38,387 nt of DNA from an uncultured Neomegalonema sp. GTDB taxonomy: Bacteria > Pseudomonadota > Alphaproteobacteria > Rhodobacterales > Rhodobacteraceae. Position numbers and translations under genes: made by a program. The stretch is taken from NCBI GenBank assembly GCA_937958625.1, contig CALGNO010000031.1, positions 1 to 38,387 of the forward strand, written 5' to 3'. Position 1 is the first letter of the stretch; each line of letters starts with the position of its first letter. Below, piece by piece: positions 1 through 10,468 of the stretch. The notes under the pieces were generated by a model that was given only the letters and a program-made list of their open reading frames with translations, ran no database searches and was not told the origin of the DNA.

Positions 1-26
1 TGCGTTTGCAGGAATGACACAATAGA

Positions 27-1826
<1,800 letters not shown>

Positions 1827-1975
1827 CAGCGGGTTATGTAGCGGGTTTGAGGGTTGGTCAAGCGTCTGTGAGGGCGGCATTTTTGCAGCGGCAAAACCGG
1901 GCACGGGATGCGCCCCGCCGCACCGCAGCCCTCTGCGGTTGCGGGCGCCCCGAACATCGCCCTTCCCGCTGTGCG

Positions 1976-3007
1976 TCAGCCGCCCGTAACGCTCATATGC
2001 CGCGCCTTGACTTGACCTTTCACGCCTTGGCGCGAGTAGTCGAAATCGTGGCCTTTGGGCTTGAGGGTGATGGCGTGGCGGATGGCGTCGCGGACGGGGC
2101 CGTCGTCTTCTGACACGCGCAAGGGTGCGCGCAGGTCGGCGCTGTGGTCCTGACCGAGGCACAGGTACAACATTCCGGTGCAGGTCAGGCGCACCCGGTT
2201 GCAGCTTTCGCAGAAATTATGGGTCAGCGGCGTTATAAAGCCGAGACGCTTGCCCGTTTCCGCCACGTCGAAATAGCGTGCGGGGCCGCCGGTTTTGTGG
2301 GTGCTTTCGCTGATGGTCCAGCGTTTGGCGATCTCGGTGCGCACTTCTGTGAGGGGCCAGTATTGGCCGAGGCGCTCTTGCTCCTCCATCTCGCCCATCG
2401 GCATGACTTCGATGAAGGTGAGATCAAGGTCTTCGCGGCCCGCCCAATCGATCATGTCGTTGACTTCGGTGTCGTTGAAATCCTTGATCGCGACGGCGTT
2501 GATTTTGATGGCCATGCCCGCTTTTCGGGCGGCGTCGATGCCGCGCAGGACCGCGTCGAGCTTGCCCCAGCGGGTGACGCGGGCGAATTTTTCCGCGTCC
2601 AGCGTGTCGAGCGAGACATTGACGCGGCGGACCCCCGCATCGGCCAGCCCTTGCGCATGGCGGGCGAGTTGGGAGCCGTTGGTGGTGAGGGTCAGCTCGT
2701 CGAGGCGGCCTGATTCGAGGTGGCGGCCCATGCGCTCGAAAAACCACATGATATTGCGCCGAACCAGCGGCTCGCCCCCGGTAATGCGCAGCTTTCGCAC
2801 GCCCAGATCAACGAAGGCCGAACAGAGGCGGTCGAGTTCTTCCAGCGTCAGCAGGTCTTTCTTCGGCAGAAACGTCATCTGCTCGGACATGCAATAGACA
2901 CAGCGGAAATCGCAGCGGTCGGTCACCGAAACCCGCAGGTAGTCTATCGTCCGCGCAAACGGATCGATCAGCGGTGCGACGGCGTCGGTTTGCGCGATAG
3001 CGTCCAT
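1976..3007 (-). CDS. moaA: GTP 3',8-cyclase MoaA (molybdenum cofactor synthesis)
   Basis: This radical SAM enzyme converts GTP to 3',8-cyclo-7,8-dihydro-GTP, the first step of molybdopterin synthesis. The 343-residue product has the N-terminal SAM cluster motif CDFRCVYC (Cys32, Cys36, Cys39). A second C-terminal cluster has cysteines in [13 protein letters not shown], and the protein ends in the Gly-Gly pair that MoaA needs for catalysis. Length and order of elements are normal for the family. The ATG at 3007 starts only a short distance before the conserved core, so it is a reasonable choice. No other molybdenum cofactor gene is visible nearby. The next minus-strand gene upstream, a receiver-like protein, is 140 bases away and could be cotranscribed. 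Confidence 0.97.
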   Translation of the reverse strand: MDAIAQTDAVAPLIDPFARTIDYLRVSVTDRCDFRCVYCMSEQMTFLPKKDLLTLEELDRLCSAFVDLGVRKLRITGGEPLVRRNIMWFFERMGRHLESGRLDELTLTTNGSQLARHAQGLADAGVRRVNVSLDTLDAEKFARVTRWGKLDAVLRGIDAARKAGMAIKINAVAIKDFNDTEVNDMIDWAGREDLDLTFIEVMPMGEMEEQERLGQYWPLTEVRTEIAKRWTISESTHKTGGPARYFDVAETGKRLGFITPLTHNFCESCNRVRLTCTGMLYLCLGQDHSADLRAPLRVSEDDGPVRDAIRHAITLKPKGHDFDYSRQGVKGQVKARHMSVTGG

Positions 3008-3147
3008 GATATGCCCATCCCCTGCGATTGGCCGATCAGACTAGGCGCTTGGCAACCGTCAGGCAAGACACGCCGTTCCGGGATGATTGCGGCGTATTGC
3101 ATCTGTCTCGGGCCAAAGCAGAGCCGAGACGCGCGCATCGCCAAGGC

Positions 3148-3663
3148 TCAGCACAACATCATCGGTACGGTCCGAGGGTCACGGCGCGCGGCGTTCTGAT
3201 GGTCTCTGAACAATTGCTGGATGCACTGCTTTATCTCCTCCGTCGACGAGGAGGCCGGCAGAAACCCGTCAAAACCCAAGCGCCGATAGCCGTTCGCACA
3301 GTCTGCGAGGTCATCTTCGTCATGGATCGACAGGTCGAACAGGATGATCGCCGTGGCGGGCCATGCCCTGCGCAGGGATTGTATTTGCTGTTCGGTGCAA
3401 TCTTCGAGATTACCCAGAATACACAGATCAGGCGCGTCCCGGGTATTCAAAGCCGCGTTCTGGTCCTCGCGATCGACCGTCTGCACGTCGCAATCGCTTG
3501 AGTTGAGCGCCGCGGCAAGACCTCTCAGGGCCGGGGCCTCTTCATGCAACAGCCTGACGGATATGCGTCGCTGTGCTCGGCTTTTCGTACTGGATGTGGG
3601 ATTTTTTGGTGGTGCCTTGCGGCGGGCGGCGTTGTCGTTGGCGGACGGTATGGTGCGAATCAT
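3148..3663 (-). CDS. Stand-alone degenerate response-regulator receiver domain protein
   Basis: The 171-residue protein opens with a basic, low-complexity stretch of about 30 residues. It then follows the alternating strand/helix pattern of a CheY-like receiver, with a C-terminal part (GFDGFLPASSSTEEI) like NarL/FixJ receivers. Key residues are missing. The acidic pair is HEE rather than DD. The phosphoacceptor position in PDLCILGNL is Gly instead of Asp. The conserved Lys of the usual GFLPKSSS motif is Ala. No helix-turn-helix or other output domain follows. It therefore looks like a phosphorylation-independent pseudo-receiver that may work by protein contact. It lies between moaA and leuD on the same strand, with no functional link I can defend. 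A similar oddity sits at 31602. Confidence 0.7.
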   Translation of the reverse strand: MIRTIPSANDNAARRKAPPKNPTSSTKSRAQRRISVRLLHEEAPALRGLAAALNSSDCDVQTVDREDQNAALNTRDAPDLCILGNLEDCTEQQIQSLRRAWPATAIILFDLSIHDEDDLADCANGYRRLGFDGFLPASSSTEEIKQCIQQLFRDHQNAARRDPRTVPMMLC

Positions 3664-4045
3664 TATACTTCCTCCACTTCCGGACTGCCGCCATGGCTGA
3701 CGGTCAGAGGGGAGCGAAAGTTACAGATTAAACGTCTTGAGCCGTCTAAACGCGCCGCCGCTTGGAAAAGTTTCATCCTTTGCCAAATCAAGTTCCAAGC
3801 TGTGAGGGGCCAGCGCGGCGTTCTCGATACGCGGTCGATGGGCGATGGTAGCATAATCGGGAAGAATGGGCACCGGTTTTCCGCCCGAGAACGCGACAGG
3901 ACAAATAACGACAGATTTTGAAACGATCATTGATCGTGAAAAAGCTCTACGGCGAGGCGCAACGGAAAAGGGCGCACAACCGATGCTGCGCGCCCTTCAT
4001 GCGATGGTCGATGACCTTCGGGCCATGGCCCGGGGTTGTCTCGGG
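3664..4045. other. Intergenic region between receiver protein and leuD
   Basis: This 382-base stretch holds the leuD terminator near its right end and presumably the promoter of the minus-strand receiver-like gene. A 69-codon minus-strand frame at 3721-3930 (starting MIVSKSVVICPVAFSGG) is open, but it lacks a clear ribosome binding site and any family resemblance. I do not call it. Nothing else structured was recognised. Confidence 0.5.
3965..3999 (-). terminator. Rho-independent terminator of leuD
   Basis: Read on the minus strand just past the leuD stop, the arms AAGGGCGC (3990-3997) and GCGCCCTT (3968-3975) form an 8-base-pair stem. The loop is about 14 bases. The closing arm runs into a short T tract (CCCTTTTCC). 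Position and form fit an intrinsic terminator for leuD. Confidence 0.75.
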
Positions 4046-4660
4046 TCAGGTCGGCGCGAGCCAAGGCGTTGCATCGCGGCGTTTTGCTTCAAAGGCGTCG
4101 ATGCTGCCCTGTTTCTCCATGGTCAGGCCAATATCGTCCAGACCGTTCAGCAGGCAGTGCTTTTTGAAGGCATCGACTTCGAAGGCGATGGTGCCGCCAT
4201 CCGGTCCCTTGATTGTCTGGCTCTCGAGGTCGATGGACAGGGTCGCATTGGCCCCGCGCTCGGCATCTTCCATCAGCTTGTCGACATCTTCCTGGGGCAG
4301 AGCGATGGGCAGGATGCCGTTCTTGAAGCAGTTGTTATAGAAAATATCGGCGAAGCTCGGCGCGATGACACAGCGGATGCCGAAATCGAGAATCGCCCAG
4401 GGCGCGTGCTCGCGCGACGATCCACAGCCGAAATTATCCCCGGCAATCAGAATTTTCGCATCGCGATAGGCAGGCTGGTTCAGCACGAAGTCGGGTTTTT
4501 CGGTCCCGTCGTCGTTATACCGCATCTCGGAGAACAGCGCGACGCCCAGCCCGGTACGCAGGATCGTCTTCAAATACTGTTTGGGGATGATCATGTCGGT
4601 ATCGACATTGATTTGGGGCAGCGGCGCGGCGACGCCCTCCAGCTTGTCGAATTTATCCAT
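4046..4660 (-). CDS. leuD: 3-isopropylmalate dehydratase small subunit
   Basis: This is the small subunit of isopropylmalate isomerase, which with LeuC converts 2- to 3-isopropylmalate in leucine synthesis. From the ATG at 4660 ([16 protein letters not shown]) the product has 204 residues, close to the normal 200. The choice is supported by a GGAGG ribosome site about ten bases upstream. The frame stays open to 4726, but that extension is unrelated to the family. Recognisable LeuD elements are [14 protein letters not shown], the [14 protein letters not shown] loop, and [11 protein letters not shown]. LeuC is not in the window, although leuC and leuD are often adjacent. A terminator follows the gene. 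The rhodanese gene lies 73 bases upstream on the same strand and may share its transcript. Confidence 0.97.
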   Translation of the reverse strand: MDKFDKLEGVAAPLPQINVDTDMIIPKQYLKTILRTGLGVALFSEMRYNDDGTEKPDFVLNQPAYRDAKILIAGDNFGCGSSREHAPWAILDFGIRCVIAPSFADIFYNNCFKNGILPIALPQEDVDKLMEDAERGANATLSIDLESQTIKGPDGGTIAFEVDAFKKHCLLNGLDDIGLTMEKQGSIDAFEAKRRDATPWLAPT

Positions 4661-4733
4661 GATTTTTATCCTCCGATAGATGCGATCTCGCTTGAAGCAT
4701 GGGTCGCCCGGGTGATCAAGGGGCACATGACGC

Positions 4734-5102
4734 CTATGTCACGGCCCGCGCCGGATCAGGACAGATCGTGGGCAGACCCTCGGCTTTCCACGCCAAAATC
4801 CCGCCCTCCAGATGCGCCAGCTCGCTATAGACGCCCATGGCCATCAAGGCCTCAGCCAGTTTCTCCGTGCGCCCGCCGCTACGGCATTGCAGGACCAGAT
4901 GCTTGCCGTCCTGGGTCGGCAGGGCACCGGGCACCAACTCCTGCATCGGCGCAAGGATGGCGCCGGGAATGCGCTCGGCGGAGAATTCGTGAATCTCTCG
5001 AATGTCGAGCAGCACGGCCTCGCCCGCCGCCATCAGGTCCGCACATTCCTGCGGCCCGAGGCGCACGAAACTTCCCCCTGTCATCTGTTCCTTGCTCGCC
5101 AT
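4734..5102 (-). CDS. Single-domain rhodanese-like sulfurtransferase
   Basis: The 122-residue protein is one rhodanese domain. The active-site loop is CRSGGR, within [18 protein letters not shown], with Cys as the expected persulfide carrier. Upstream it has the typical [18 protein letters not shown] element. The start at 5102 ([10 protein letters not shown]) is favoured over upstream codons by a GGAGG site nine bases away, and the extra upstream residues to 5213 look non-coding. There is no signal peptide, so it is cytoplasmic. Its sulfur acceptor cannot be told from the sequence. It is divergent from the stress-protein gene at 5182, with only 79 bases between the starts, so the two promoters must overlap closely. 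Confidence 0.9.
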   Translation of the reverse strand: MASKEQMTGGSFVRLGPQECADLMAAGEAVLLDIREIHEFSAERIPGAILAPMQELVPGALPTQDGKHLVLQCRSGGRTEKLAEALMAMGVYSELAHLEGGILAWKAEGLPTICPDPARAVT

Positions 5103-5181
5103 CGTCTCGCCTCCGCCTGCGGAACCGAAAATCGGTTCGTCCATTGGGGTGTTACAGTAATTCTGAAGGGACGACAAAGCC

Positions 5182-5658
5182 ATGCACGAGAAAACCGAAG
5201 AACTGCGCGACATTCTCGACGATGTCCGGGTCTGTATGTTGGTGGACAGCTTTCAGGGCGGGCTGCGCGCGCGGCCCATGGCGCTGAACTTCGATGACGA
5301 CGAGGATGAAGCGCTGTGGTTCGTGACCGATACCACCTCGGGCAAGGTGGACGAAGTCGCCAGGAGCCCGAAAGTCTGCGTTTCGGTACAGGATGGCCAG
5401 ACCTACGCGTCGGTCAGCGGCACCGCCGAAATCGTCGATAACCGCGCCAAGCTCAAGGACATCTGGAACCCCTTCATCGACGCCTGGTATCCCGATGGAC
5501 CGGACAGCCCGTCGGTCGTCCTGCTGAAGGTGACCCCGGAATATGGTGAGTACTGGAAGGGCGACAATAAACTGGTTGCCGGGGCAAAGATGCTGATTGC
5601 CGCCGCGCGCGACAAGCGCCCCGATGTGGGCGAGAACGCCAAAGTTCGGTTTGGCTGA
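5182..5658 (+). CDS. Pyridoxamine 5'-phosphate oxidase-like general stress protein
   Basis: The 158-residue protein resembles the flavin/split-barrel family often annotated as general stress protein or pyridoxamine-phosphate-oxidase-like. Motifs include LRARPMALNFD, ALWFVTDTTSGKVDEV and VCVSVQDGQTYASVSGTAEI, the usual beta-barrel strands of the family. These proteins bind a flavin or a related cofactor, but substrates are mostly unknown. It should not be called PdxH, because it is shorter and lacks the PdxH C-terminal region. An AAGGG site lies upstream of the ATG. Its end is only three bases from the end of convergent zapE. Confidence 0.88.
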   Translation: MHEKTEELRDILDDVRVCMLVDSFQGGLRARPMALNFDDDEDEALWFVTDTTSGKVDEVARSPKVCVSVQDGQTYASVSGTAEIVDNRAKLKDIWNPFIDAWYPDGPDSPSVVLLKVTPEYGEYWKGDNKLVAGAKMLIAAARDKRPDVGENAKVRFG

Positions 5659-5661
5659 CGC

Positions 5662-6792
5662 TCAATAGACCAGTTCCGCCTTACTGGCGGCGAGGTACTT
5701 GCGCGAGCGCATTTCGGCAAGGCGGCTGACGGTGCGGGCAAATTCGAACGACCCGTCGCCCGCAGGATAAAGATCCTCGGGCTCCGCCTCCGCCGAGATC
5801 AACACGCGAACCTTGGCTTCGTAAAGCGCGTCGATCAGCGTCACAAAGCGTTTTGCCTGATCCCGCTGATCGCGCGTCATGATCGGCACGTCTTCGATCA
5901 TGACAGTATCAAAGGTCTCGGCGATTTTCAGGTAATCCGCCGGGCCCAATGCCTCCTTGCACAGCCGATCAAAACTGGCGCGCATGGCGTGGTCATTGGC
6001 CTGGGCCAGCTTTACCGCGCGGCCCCCGACCATCAGATCACGCGGCCCCGGCTCCTCGCCTCCCACCAGCGAGCGGAACATGCGGCCTGCAAGGCCCTCG
6101 AACCGGGGCATATCCGCGGTGATATAGACACCGCCTCGATCCATGCGTTGCAAGCGGTGGTCGGTCTCGCTGTCCAGATGCAGGATGTCGAGATGGCTCT
6201 TGATGAGGTCGATAAAGGGCACGAAGACATCACGATTGATCCCGTTCTTATAGAGATCATCCGGGGGTCGGTTCGAGGTTGCGACGATGATGACGCCTTG
6301 CGCGAACAATCCCTCGAATAACCGCCCGAGAATCATCGCATCGGCCATATCGCCGACCTGCACCTCATCAAAACATAGCAGGCGCGCGCTGTCGGCGATC
6401 TGCTTTGCGACGACGGGGAGCGGATTGGACGTGTTCTTGCCGCGCTCGACGCCGAGCTTTTCGTTTACCTCCTGCATGAAGGCATGAAAATGAACCTTGC
6501 GCTTGGGTTGAACCGGCGCATCCTCGAAAAAGAGGTTCATGGCCATGGTCTTGCCGCGCCCGACACCGCCCCAGACATAAAGGCCCTGTTCGGGCACTTC
6601 CTGTTCCGGCAGCTTCTTTTTCTTTTTGCCGAGGCCAAAGAACCCCCGTGCCTTGGGGTTGGGCTTGTCTTTCTTCGTCCCCAGCCGCACCCATAGCAGT
6701 TGCAGCTTTTCCAGCATCATCTGCTGGAGCGGGTCGCCGTTCAACTCGCCGCTTTGGACCAGTTTCCGGTATCGGGGCAGGGGGCCTTCCAT
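5662..6792 (-). CDS. zapE: Cell division protein ZapE / AFG1-family ATPase
   Basis: This 376-residue P-loop ATPase is of the AFG1/ZapE family, linked to Z-ring stability in bacteria and to mitochondrial protein quality control in eukaryotes. The Walker A motif GGVGRGKT follows the family lead-in LYVWGGVGRGKTMAMNLFF. Walker B reads LLCFDEVQVGD. Further family elements are VATSNRPPDDLYKNG and the C-terminal RFVTLIDALYEAKVRV. A Lys-rich patch (GLGKKKKKLPEQ) near residue 53 lies in the N-terminal region and may be a flexible insert. The start at 6792 matches the typical N-terminus (PLPRYRKLV). It converges tail-to-tail with the stress-protein gene and is divergent from the MFS gene at 6889. Confidence 0.95.
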   Translation of the reverse strand: MEGPLPRYRKLVQSGELNGDPLQQMMLEKLQLLWVRLGTKKDKPNPKARGFFGLGKKKKKLPEQEVPEQGLYVWGGVGRGKTMAMNLFFEDAPVQPKRKVHFHAFMQEVNEKLGVERGKNTSNPLPVVAKQIADSARLLCFDEVQVGDMADAMILGRLFEGLFAQGVIIVATSNRPPDDLYKNGINRDVFVPFIDLIKSHLDILHLDSETDHRLQRMDRGGVYITADMPRFEGLAGRMFRSLVGGEEPGPRDLMVGGRAVKLAQANDHAMRASFDRLCKEALGPADYLKIAETFDTVMIEDVPIMTRDQRDQAKRFVTLIDALYEAKVRVLISAEAEPEDLYPAGDGSFEFARTVSRLAEMRSRKYLAASKAELVY

Positions 6793-6888
6793 GGCGCCCT
6801 CCTAGCGCAAGCAAAACGGGTTTGGAAGCGGGGAAAGACGCTATCCCTGCGGTGTCCGTCAGGTTATGGCGAAGGCGAAGGAGTACCC

Positions 6889-8067
6889 ATGACCGCCAAG
6901 GCCGACCCCACTCTCATTCCGATCCTGTCGGCGGCGAATTTCGTCATCGGGATGGGCGCGTTCGTCGTCGTCGGTTTGCTCGACCCGCTGGCGGCGGATT
7001 TCGGGATGAGTACAGCGCAATCCGGCTGGGTCATGACCGCCTATGCGCTGGCCTATGCCGTGTTGTCGCCGCTGCTGGTGTCAGTCACAGGAGCGCTGGG
7101 GCGACGGCGGGTGATTGCGGCAGGATTGGCGGTATTTGCGCTGGCGCAAGTGGCCATGGCACTGGCCCCGGACCCGGCTTTCGTCTTTGCCGCGCGGATG
7201 GTGGCGGCGGGCGGCGCGGGGATCGTCACGCCGGTCGCGGCGGCGGTGGCAGCGGGCCTCAGCGCGCCCGAAATGCGAGGCAAGGCGCTGGCGTCGGTGT
7301 TTTTCGGCCTGACCCTCGCGCAAGTGCTCGGCGTGCCGGTGGGCAGCTTCATCGCCTATACCTTCGGCTGGCGTGTGGCCTTTGGCATCGTCGCGTTGCT
7401 GGCGGTGCCCTGCCTGTGGCTGATCTGGACCCGGGTGCCGCGCGGCCTTTCGTTTCAGCCCGTAAGCCTGAGCGATCTGGGCCGGGTGCTGCGCGATGGT
7501 CCGGTGATGATGGCGGTGCTGTTCACGGCGAGTTTCCTCGGGGCGATCTGGGTAGTCTTCACTTATCTCGCGCCGCTCTTGACCGAAGTGATGGGCTGGG
7601 GCCGCGACGGGATCTCGTTGGCCCTACTGGTCTTCGGGATCGGAGCCGTGCTCGGCAATGGGCTGGGCGGTGTGATGACCGACCGGATCGGCCCGGTGCG
7701 GACGCTGGCGATTCTCTCGGCGTCGCAGGTTTTCTGGCTGGCGCTCTATAGCTTGCTGCCGATGCCTGCATGGCTCTTGCTCGGCATCATCTTCTGCCAG
7801 TCGGTCTGCGGCTGGTCCTTCATGGCTGCCCAGCAAGCACGCCTCGTCACGCTAGCCCCGGCGGCTGCCCCGGTGGTCCTTTCGCTGAATGCGGCGGCGA
7901 TCTATGTCGGCGCGGCGGTCGGGTCGGCCATCGGCAGCGCGGTCATCGGCATCGGCGGCGTTCTCGCGCTCGGCTGGATTGCCTCGGCACTGGCCCTGAT
8001 AGCGGTGGCGCATATCCTGATCTCTGCACGGCTCAGCGGCGATGGGGCAGCGGCCCAAAACCCTTGA
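6889..8067 (+). CDS. MFS transporter (12-TM drug/metabolite efflux type)
   Basis: This 392-residue major facilitator protein has about twelve hydrophobic segments and no long soluble domain. The loop after the second segment (SVTGALGRRRVIAAGL) is the degenerate MFS signature. The cluster LSAPEMRGKALASVFFGLTLAQVLGVPVGSFI is typical of the DHA1/AraJ-like efflux branch. Substrate is unknown. The ATG at 6889 is chosen because AAGGAG lies five bases upstream and the following residues lead straight into the first membrane helix. The open frame runs back to 6700, but there it lies opposite zapE. It is followed after 70 bases by a second MFS gene of a different subfamily. Confidence 0.9.
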   Translation: MTAKADPTLIPILSAANFVIGMGAFVVVGLLDPLAADFGMSTAQSGWVMTAYALAYAVLSPLLVSVTGALGRRRVIAAGLAVFALAQVAMALAPDPAFVFAARMVAAGGAGIVTPVAAAVAAGLSAPEMRGKALASVFFGLTLAQVLGVPVGSFIAYTFGWRVAFGIVALLAVPCLWLIWTRVPRGLSFQPVSLSDLGRVLRDGPVMMAVLFTASFLGAIWVVFTYLAPLLTEVMGWGRDGISLALLVFGIGAVLGNGLGGVMTDRIGPVRTLAILSASQVFWLALYSLLPMPAWLLLGIIFCQSVCGWSFMAAQQARLVTLAPAAAPVVLSLNAAAIYVGAAVGSAIGSAVIGIGGVLALGWIASALALIAVAHILISARLSGDGAAAQNP

Positions 8068-8137
8068 TCGCCGCAATCACGATTCGTCATCCAGTCCCGC
8101 GCCAAAATCCGCTACAAACCCCGGCGAGGAGAGCGCC

Positions 8138-9349
8138 ATGACCGAGACTCGCCACCGGGACGACCTGACCCCGATCCTGATCGCCAGTTCGGTGATCTTG
8201 CTGATCGGTTTCGGCATCCGCGCGTCCTACGGCGTCTTTCAGGTGCCGATTGCCGAGGAATTCGGCTGGCTGCGCAGTGACTTCTCGATGGCCATCGCGG
8301 TGCAGAACCTAGCCTGGGGCATCGGCCAGCCTATGTTCGGGATGTTCGCCGAGAAATACGGCGACCGCAAAGCCATCATCCTCGGCGCGGCGCTCTATGC
8401 CATCGGCCTCGTCATCGCGGCGAATAGCGGCACGCCCACGGGGCAAGTCCTGAGTTCCGGCATCCTGGTCGGCCTCGGCATTGCGGGGACAGGCTTCGGT
8501 GTGGTGCTCGCCATCGTGGGCCGCGCCGCCTCGCCCGAGAAGCGATCCTTCGCGCTCGGCATCGCCACCGCCGCCGGATCGTCGGGGCAAGTGCTGATCC
8601 CGCCGCTGGCCGAATATCTGGAGCGGATGGTCGGCTGGGACTCGACGATGCTGGTCATGGCCGTGATGATCCTCGCGACCCTCGCGGTCCTGCCGATGAT
8701 CAAGGCCCCGCCCCCGCCCGAGGTTACCCGCGGCGCGGCGGAGGAGACCCTGTGGCAAGTGCTGGGCCGCGCCTCCCGCGATCCGAACTACATCCTGTTG
8801 TTCCTCGGCTTTTTCTCCTGCGGCTATCAGCTGGCGTTCATCACCGCGCATTTTCCGGCGCTGGTGACCGAGGCTTGCGGCTCGGCGGCGCTGGGGGCGG
8901 CATCCCTGACCCTGATTGGCATCACCAATATTTTCGGCACTCTCATCGCCGGAAAGCTGGGCGGCATCTATCGGCGCAAGACCCTGCTGGCGATCATCTA
9001 TACCCTGCGCACGATCCTTTCGATCGGGTTCATCATGCTGCCGCCGACGCCGACCACGGTGATCATTTTCAGCCTCGGCATGGGCGCGCTCTGGCTGGCG
9101 ACGGTGCCGCTGACCAGCGGGCTCGTCGGGTATCTCTATGGCATGAAGTATATGGGCACCCTCTATGGTTTCGTCTTCCTGAGCCATCAGCTCGGCGGAT
9201 TTCTCGGCGTCTATCTCGGCGGCGTTCTCTACGATGCCTATGGCAGTTACGACGTTGTCTGGTGGGTCGGCATCGGCGTCGGTGCGTTCTCCGCCATCGC
9301 ACACCTGCCGATCCGGGAAGAACCGCAGAGGCTCGGTCAACCGATTTAG
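8138..9349 (+). CDS. MFS transporter (monocarboxylate/oxalate-formate type)
   Basis: This 403-residue major facilitator protein has about twelve hydrophobic segments. The N-terminal helix with GFGIRASYGVFQVPIAEEFG, the loop MFAEKYGDRKAI, and the C-terminal SHQLGGFLGVYLGG resemble the monocarboxylate or oxalate/formate branch. That would suggest a small organic anion substrate, but the assignment is by family resemblance only. The start at 8138 has GAGGAG seven bases upstream, and upstream codons in the frame read the tail of the preceding gene. It sits between another MFS gene and topoisomerase IB on the same strand. The two transporters are not close copies of one another. Confidence 0.9.
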   Translation: MTETRHRDDLTPILIASSVILLIGFGIRASYGVFQVPIAEEFGWLRSDFSMAIAVQNLAWGIGQPMFGMFAEKYGDRKAIILGAALYAIGLVIAANSGTPTGQVLSSGILVGLGIAGTGFGVVLAIVGRAASPEKRSFALGIATAAGSSGQVLIPPLAEYLERMVGWDSTMLVMAVMILATLAVLPMIKAPPPPEVTRGAAEETLWQVLGRASRDPNYILLFLGFFSCGYQLAFITAHFPALVTEACGSAALGAASLTLIGITNIFGTLIAGKLGGIYRRKTLLAIIYTLRTILSIGFIMLPPTPTTVIIFSLGMGALWLATVPLTSGLVGYLYGMKYMGTLYGFVFLSHQLGGFLGVYLGGVLYDAYGSYDVVWWVGIGVGAFSAIAHLPIREEPQRLGQPI

Positions 9350-9400
9350 GAACTTCCCGCCGCGCGCTACATTGAATCCCGTGTCAGATACGAGGTGAAA

Positions 9401-10414
9401 ATGGGCGACGGTTTGGACGAGGTCGGGCTGGTCTGGGCCGATACCGATGCGCCGGGCTACACGCGGCGGCGGGCGGGACGCGGCTGGTCTTATCTGACCC
9501 CGGACGGATCGCTGATCAAAGACCCTGCCCTGCGAGACCGCCTCTCGTCCCTCGCCCTGCCGCCCGCCTGGGTCGATGCCTGGTATTGTACCGACCCAAG
9601 GGGGCATATTCAGGCGCTGGCCAGCGATGACCGCGCGCGGCGGCAATACCTCTACCACCCGGACTGGCGCGACTGGCGAGACCGGGCAAAGTTCGCGCAT
9701 CTCGCCGACTTCATCGAGACCCTGCCCACCATTCGCACCGAGGCCCGCGCGGCGCTCGGTTCCGATGATGCGGTCGAGAGCGCCATCGGCGTCATCGTGA
9801 CCCTGCTCGACAAGGGCGCGCTGCGGGTCGGGTCCGAACGCTATGCGAAGGCCAACAAAGCCTTCGGCGCGACCACCCTCCGCAAGCGCCATGTCGAGAC
9901 CTGCGAGGCGGGCCTTTCCCTCGATTTCACCGCCAAGGGCGGCAAGCAGCGCGCGGTCTTTCTGCGCGACCGGCGCCTGGCCGACGCGGTCGGACGGCTC
10001 GACGATCTGCCCGGCCAGCGCCTCTTCGACATCGAGGATGGCAGCGGTACGGCGCGCAGCATCAAGTCCACCGCCGTAAATGACTGGCTGTCGCGGGTCG
10101 CGGGCGACGATGTGACCGCCAAGGATTTCCGCACTCTTGCCGGGTCGGTCGCCGCCTTTGATGCGCTGGTCGAGACCGCCGTCGGCGACACCAAGCGCGA
10201 ACGCGATGCCGCACTGAAAGCGGCCTATACCGCGTCTGCGCAGCGGCTAGGCAATACCGTCACCGTGGCGAAGACCTCATATGTTCATCCCGGCATCGCG
10301 GCGCAATGGCAGGAGGGCAACTTGAAGCGGATACGGGGCCGCGCCAAGCGCATGGCCCTGAAGGCCAGCCTGCCCGAGCGTGCGGTCCAGATCATCGCCC
10401 GCGAGGCGTCCTGA
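9401..10414 (+). CDS. DNA topoisomerase IB (poxvirus/bacterial type)
   Basis: This type IB topoisomerase relaxes supercoils through a 3'-phosphotyrosyl intermediate. From the ATG at 9401 it has 337 residues, usual for bacterial TopIB. The catalytic set is visible: Arg in LRVGSERYAKANK, Lys in FTAKGGKQRAV, Arg in AKDFRTLAGS, Asn in QRLGNTVTVAK (bacterial enzymes often have Asn in place of the viral His), and the nucleophile Tyr294 in TSYVHPGI. A GTG at 9395 is an alternative start. I prefer the ATG because GAGGTG would then be the ribosome site. The gene follows two transporters and precedes a DUF3137-like gene. Confidence 0.95.
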   Translation: MGDGLDEVGLVWADTDAPGYTRRRAGRGWSYLTPDGSLIKDPALRDRLSSLALPPAWVDAWYCTDPRGHIQALASDDRARRQYLYHPDWRDWRDRAKFAHLADFIETLPTIRTEARAALGSDDAVESAIGVIVTLLDKGALRVGSERYAKANKAFGATTLRKRHVETCEAGLSLDFTAKGGKQRAVFLRDRRLADAVGRLDDLPGQRLFDIEDGSGTARSIKSTAVNDWLSRVAGDDVTAKDFRTLAGSVAAFDALVETAVGDTKRERDAALKAAYTASAQRLGNTVTVAKTSYVHPGIAAQWQEGNLKRIRGRAKRMALKASLPERAVQIIAREAS

Positions 10415-10468
10415 CCGCTGGCCGAATCGCGGACCCTGCGCCAGACTTGCCCGGGCGAGGAGGGCGCG

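Noticed and set aside
3721-3930. 69-codon minus-strand frame between the receiver gene and leuD
   Set aside because: It lacks a ribosome binding site and any recognisable motif. It stays open mainly by chance in a short gap.
8309-9892. 527-codon minus-strand open frame opposite the second MFS gene and topoisomerase
   Set aside because: It spans two well-supported plus-strand genes and has no domain or ribosome site.
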